Assembly: GCA_034440255.1 (NCBI GenBank)
Contig: JAWXBU010000069.1
Span: forward strand, 1-41,128
Length of the DNA stretch: 41,128 nucleotides
DNA from: JAEUIA01 sp034440255
Lineage (GTDB): Bacteria > Planctomycetota > UBA1135 > GCA-002686595
Direction of reading: 5' to 3'
In this document: one piece after another, positions 40,741 to 41,128 of the stretch
Layout: each line of letters begins with the position of its first letter
Numbering within the stretch: the stretch's first letter is position 1
The notes under the pieces: model-generated
Seen by the model: only the letters and a program-made list of their open reading frames with translations
Told to the model about the DNA's origin: nothing
Databases searched by the model: none
Translations under genes and position numbers: made by a program

Positions 40741-41128
40741 CGAACTCCGTCGCCACCGGCTCCCCTCACCAATTCGAGCATACGCAGTCGCACCCGGCTC
40801 CCTTCGCCGCACTCGAGCAAGCTCCGTCGCCACCGGCTCCCCTCTCCAGTCCGAGCACACTCCGTCGCCACCGGCTCGCCTCTCCAGTCCGAGCACACTC
40901 TGTCGCCACCGGCTCCCCTCTCCAGTTCGAGCACACTCCGCCGCCACCGGCTCCCCTCTCCAGTCCGAGCACACTCTGTCGCCACCGGCTCCCCTCTCCA
41001 GTCCGAGCACACTCCGTCGCAACCGGCTCCCCTCTCCAGTCCGAGCACACTCTGTCGCCACCGGCTCGCCTCTCCAGTCCGAGCACACTCCGTCGCAACC
41101 GGCTCGCCTCTCCAGTCCGAGCACACTC
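40741..41128. repeat. 38-bp tandem repeat array running off the window
   Basis: About ten copies of a 38-bp unit (core CCGGCTCCCCTCTCCAGTCC, then GAGCACACTC and a CGTCGCCA-type link). Spacing between CCGG markers is 38 bp throughout except one 39-bp step. Copies near 40741-40830 are the most diverged; those to the right are nearly identical, with alternating C/G and C/T variants. Three units equal 38 codons, so all three minus-strand frames stay open and read as one repeating peptide, with no start or family I can recognise. It continues past 41128. Confidence 0.9.

Noticed and set aside
40741..41128. CRISPR array
   Set aside because: The entire 38-bp period is conserved; there are no unique spacers between repeats and no cas genes.

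Overview
The window is a dense, high-GC bacterial chromosome segment. By eye, most coding regions favour G/C at third positions. The gene content points to a member of the Planctomycetota. The signs are a microcompartment locus, very large secreted beta-propeller proteins ending in a Cys-containing domain of the kind seen in planctomycetes, a TMTC-like glycosyltransferase/TPR protein, and several very short or leaderless 5' ends. A mreB/mreC/mreD/PBP2/RodA elongasome set is present, so the organism is probably not one of the well-studied mre-less planctomycetes. The taxonomic assignment is inference.

Layout: (1) 82-3573, minus strand: a D-Ala-D-Ala-ligase-like ATP-grasp enzyme and a secreted alpha/beta hydrolase. 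(2) 3574-6212, plus strand: an accessory-looking patch. It holds a small gene broken by an in-frame TGA, its overlapping nucleotidyltransferase partner, a 162-bp inverted-repeat element that forms the partner's 3' end, and a DUF4142 lipoprotein gene flanked by two copies of an 18-bp direct repeat. (3) 6241-11243, minus strand: a bacterial microcompartment (BMC) operon with two BMC-H, one CsoS1D/CcmP-like stacking trimer, two BMC-P pentamers, one further tandem-domain BMC-T, a CoA-acylating aldehyde dehydrogenase with a long linker and Cys-rich tail, and a fused ACT-domain protein. No signature enzyme, PduL/Pta or alcohol dehydrogenase is present. (4) 11462-16757: a ClC channel with CBS domains, a membrane-anchored amidohydrolase and a TPR glycosyltransferase-like protein. 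(5) 16926-20195: a large unknown protein with a DUF2325-like C-terminus, and a sigma-54 activator whose receiver has lost its phosphoacceptor. (6) 21063-25593, plus strand: a tightly coupled five-gene operon of lysine 2,3-aminomutase, two ATP-grasp ligases, a GNAT acetyltransferase and a Cys-cluster protein. It looks like a small-molecule pathway built on beta-lysine. (7) 25771-27869: a PiT phosphate transporter and the arsenosugar-type arsenite methyltransferase ArsM. (8) 27880-40479, minus strand: the cell-elongation genes mreB ... mreC-mreD-mrdA-rodA. Two large secreted-protein genes sit between mreB and mreC. (9) 40741 to the right edge: a 38-bp tandem repeat array that leaves the window.

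The two most striking observations concern regions 3 and 8. The secreted galactose-oxidase-like gene between mreB and mreC has a strong ribosome-binding site and start codon, followed within 30 bases by five perfect copies of an 8-bp repeat. As sequenced, this throws the signal peptide and the whole enzyme out of frame; four or seven copies would restore the frame. That is the architecture of a phase-variable switch. The BMC operon combines both BMC-T classes with pentamers and an aldehyde dehydrogenase carrying an unusual Cys/His tail, and does not match the planctomycete PVM locus as I know it.
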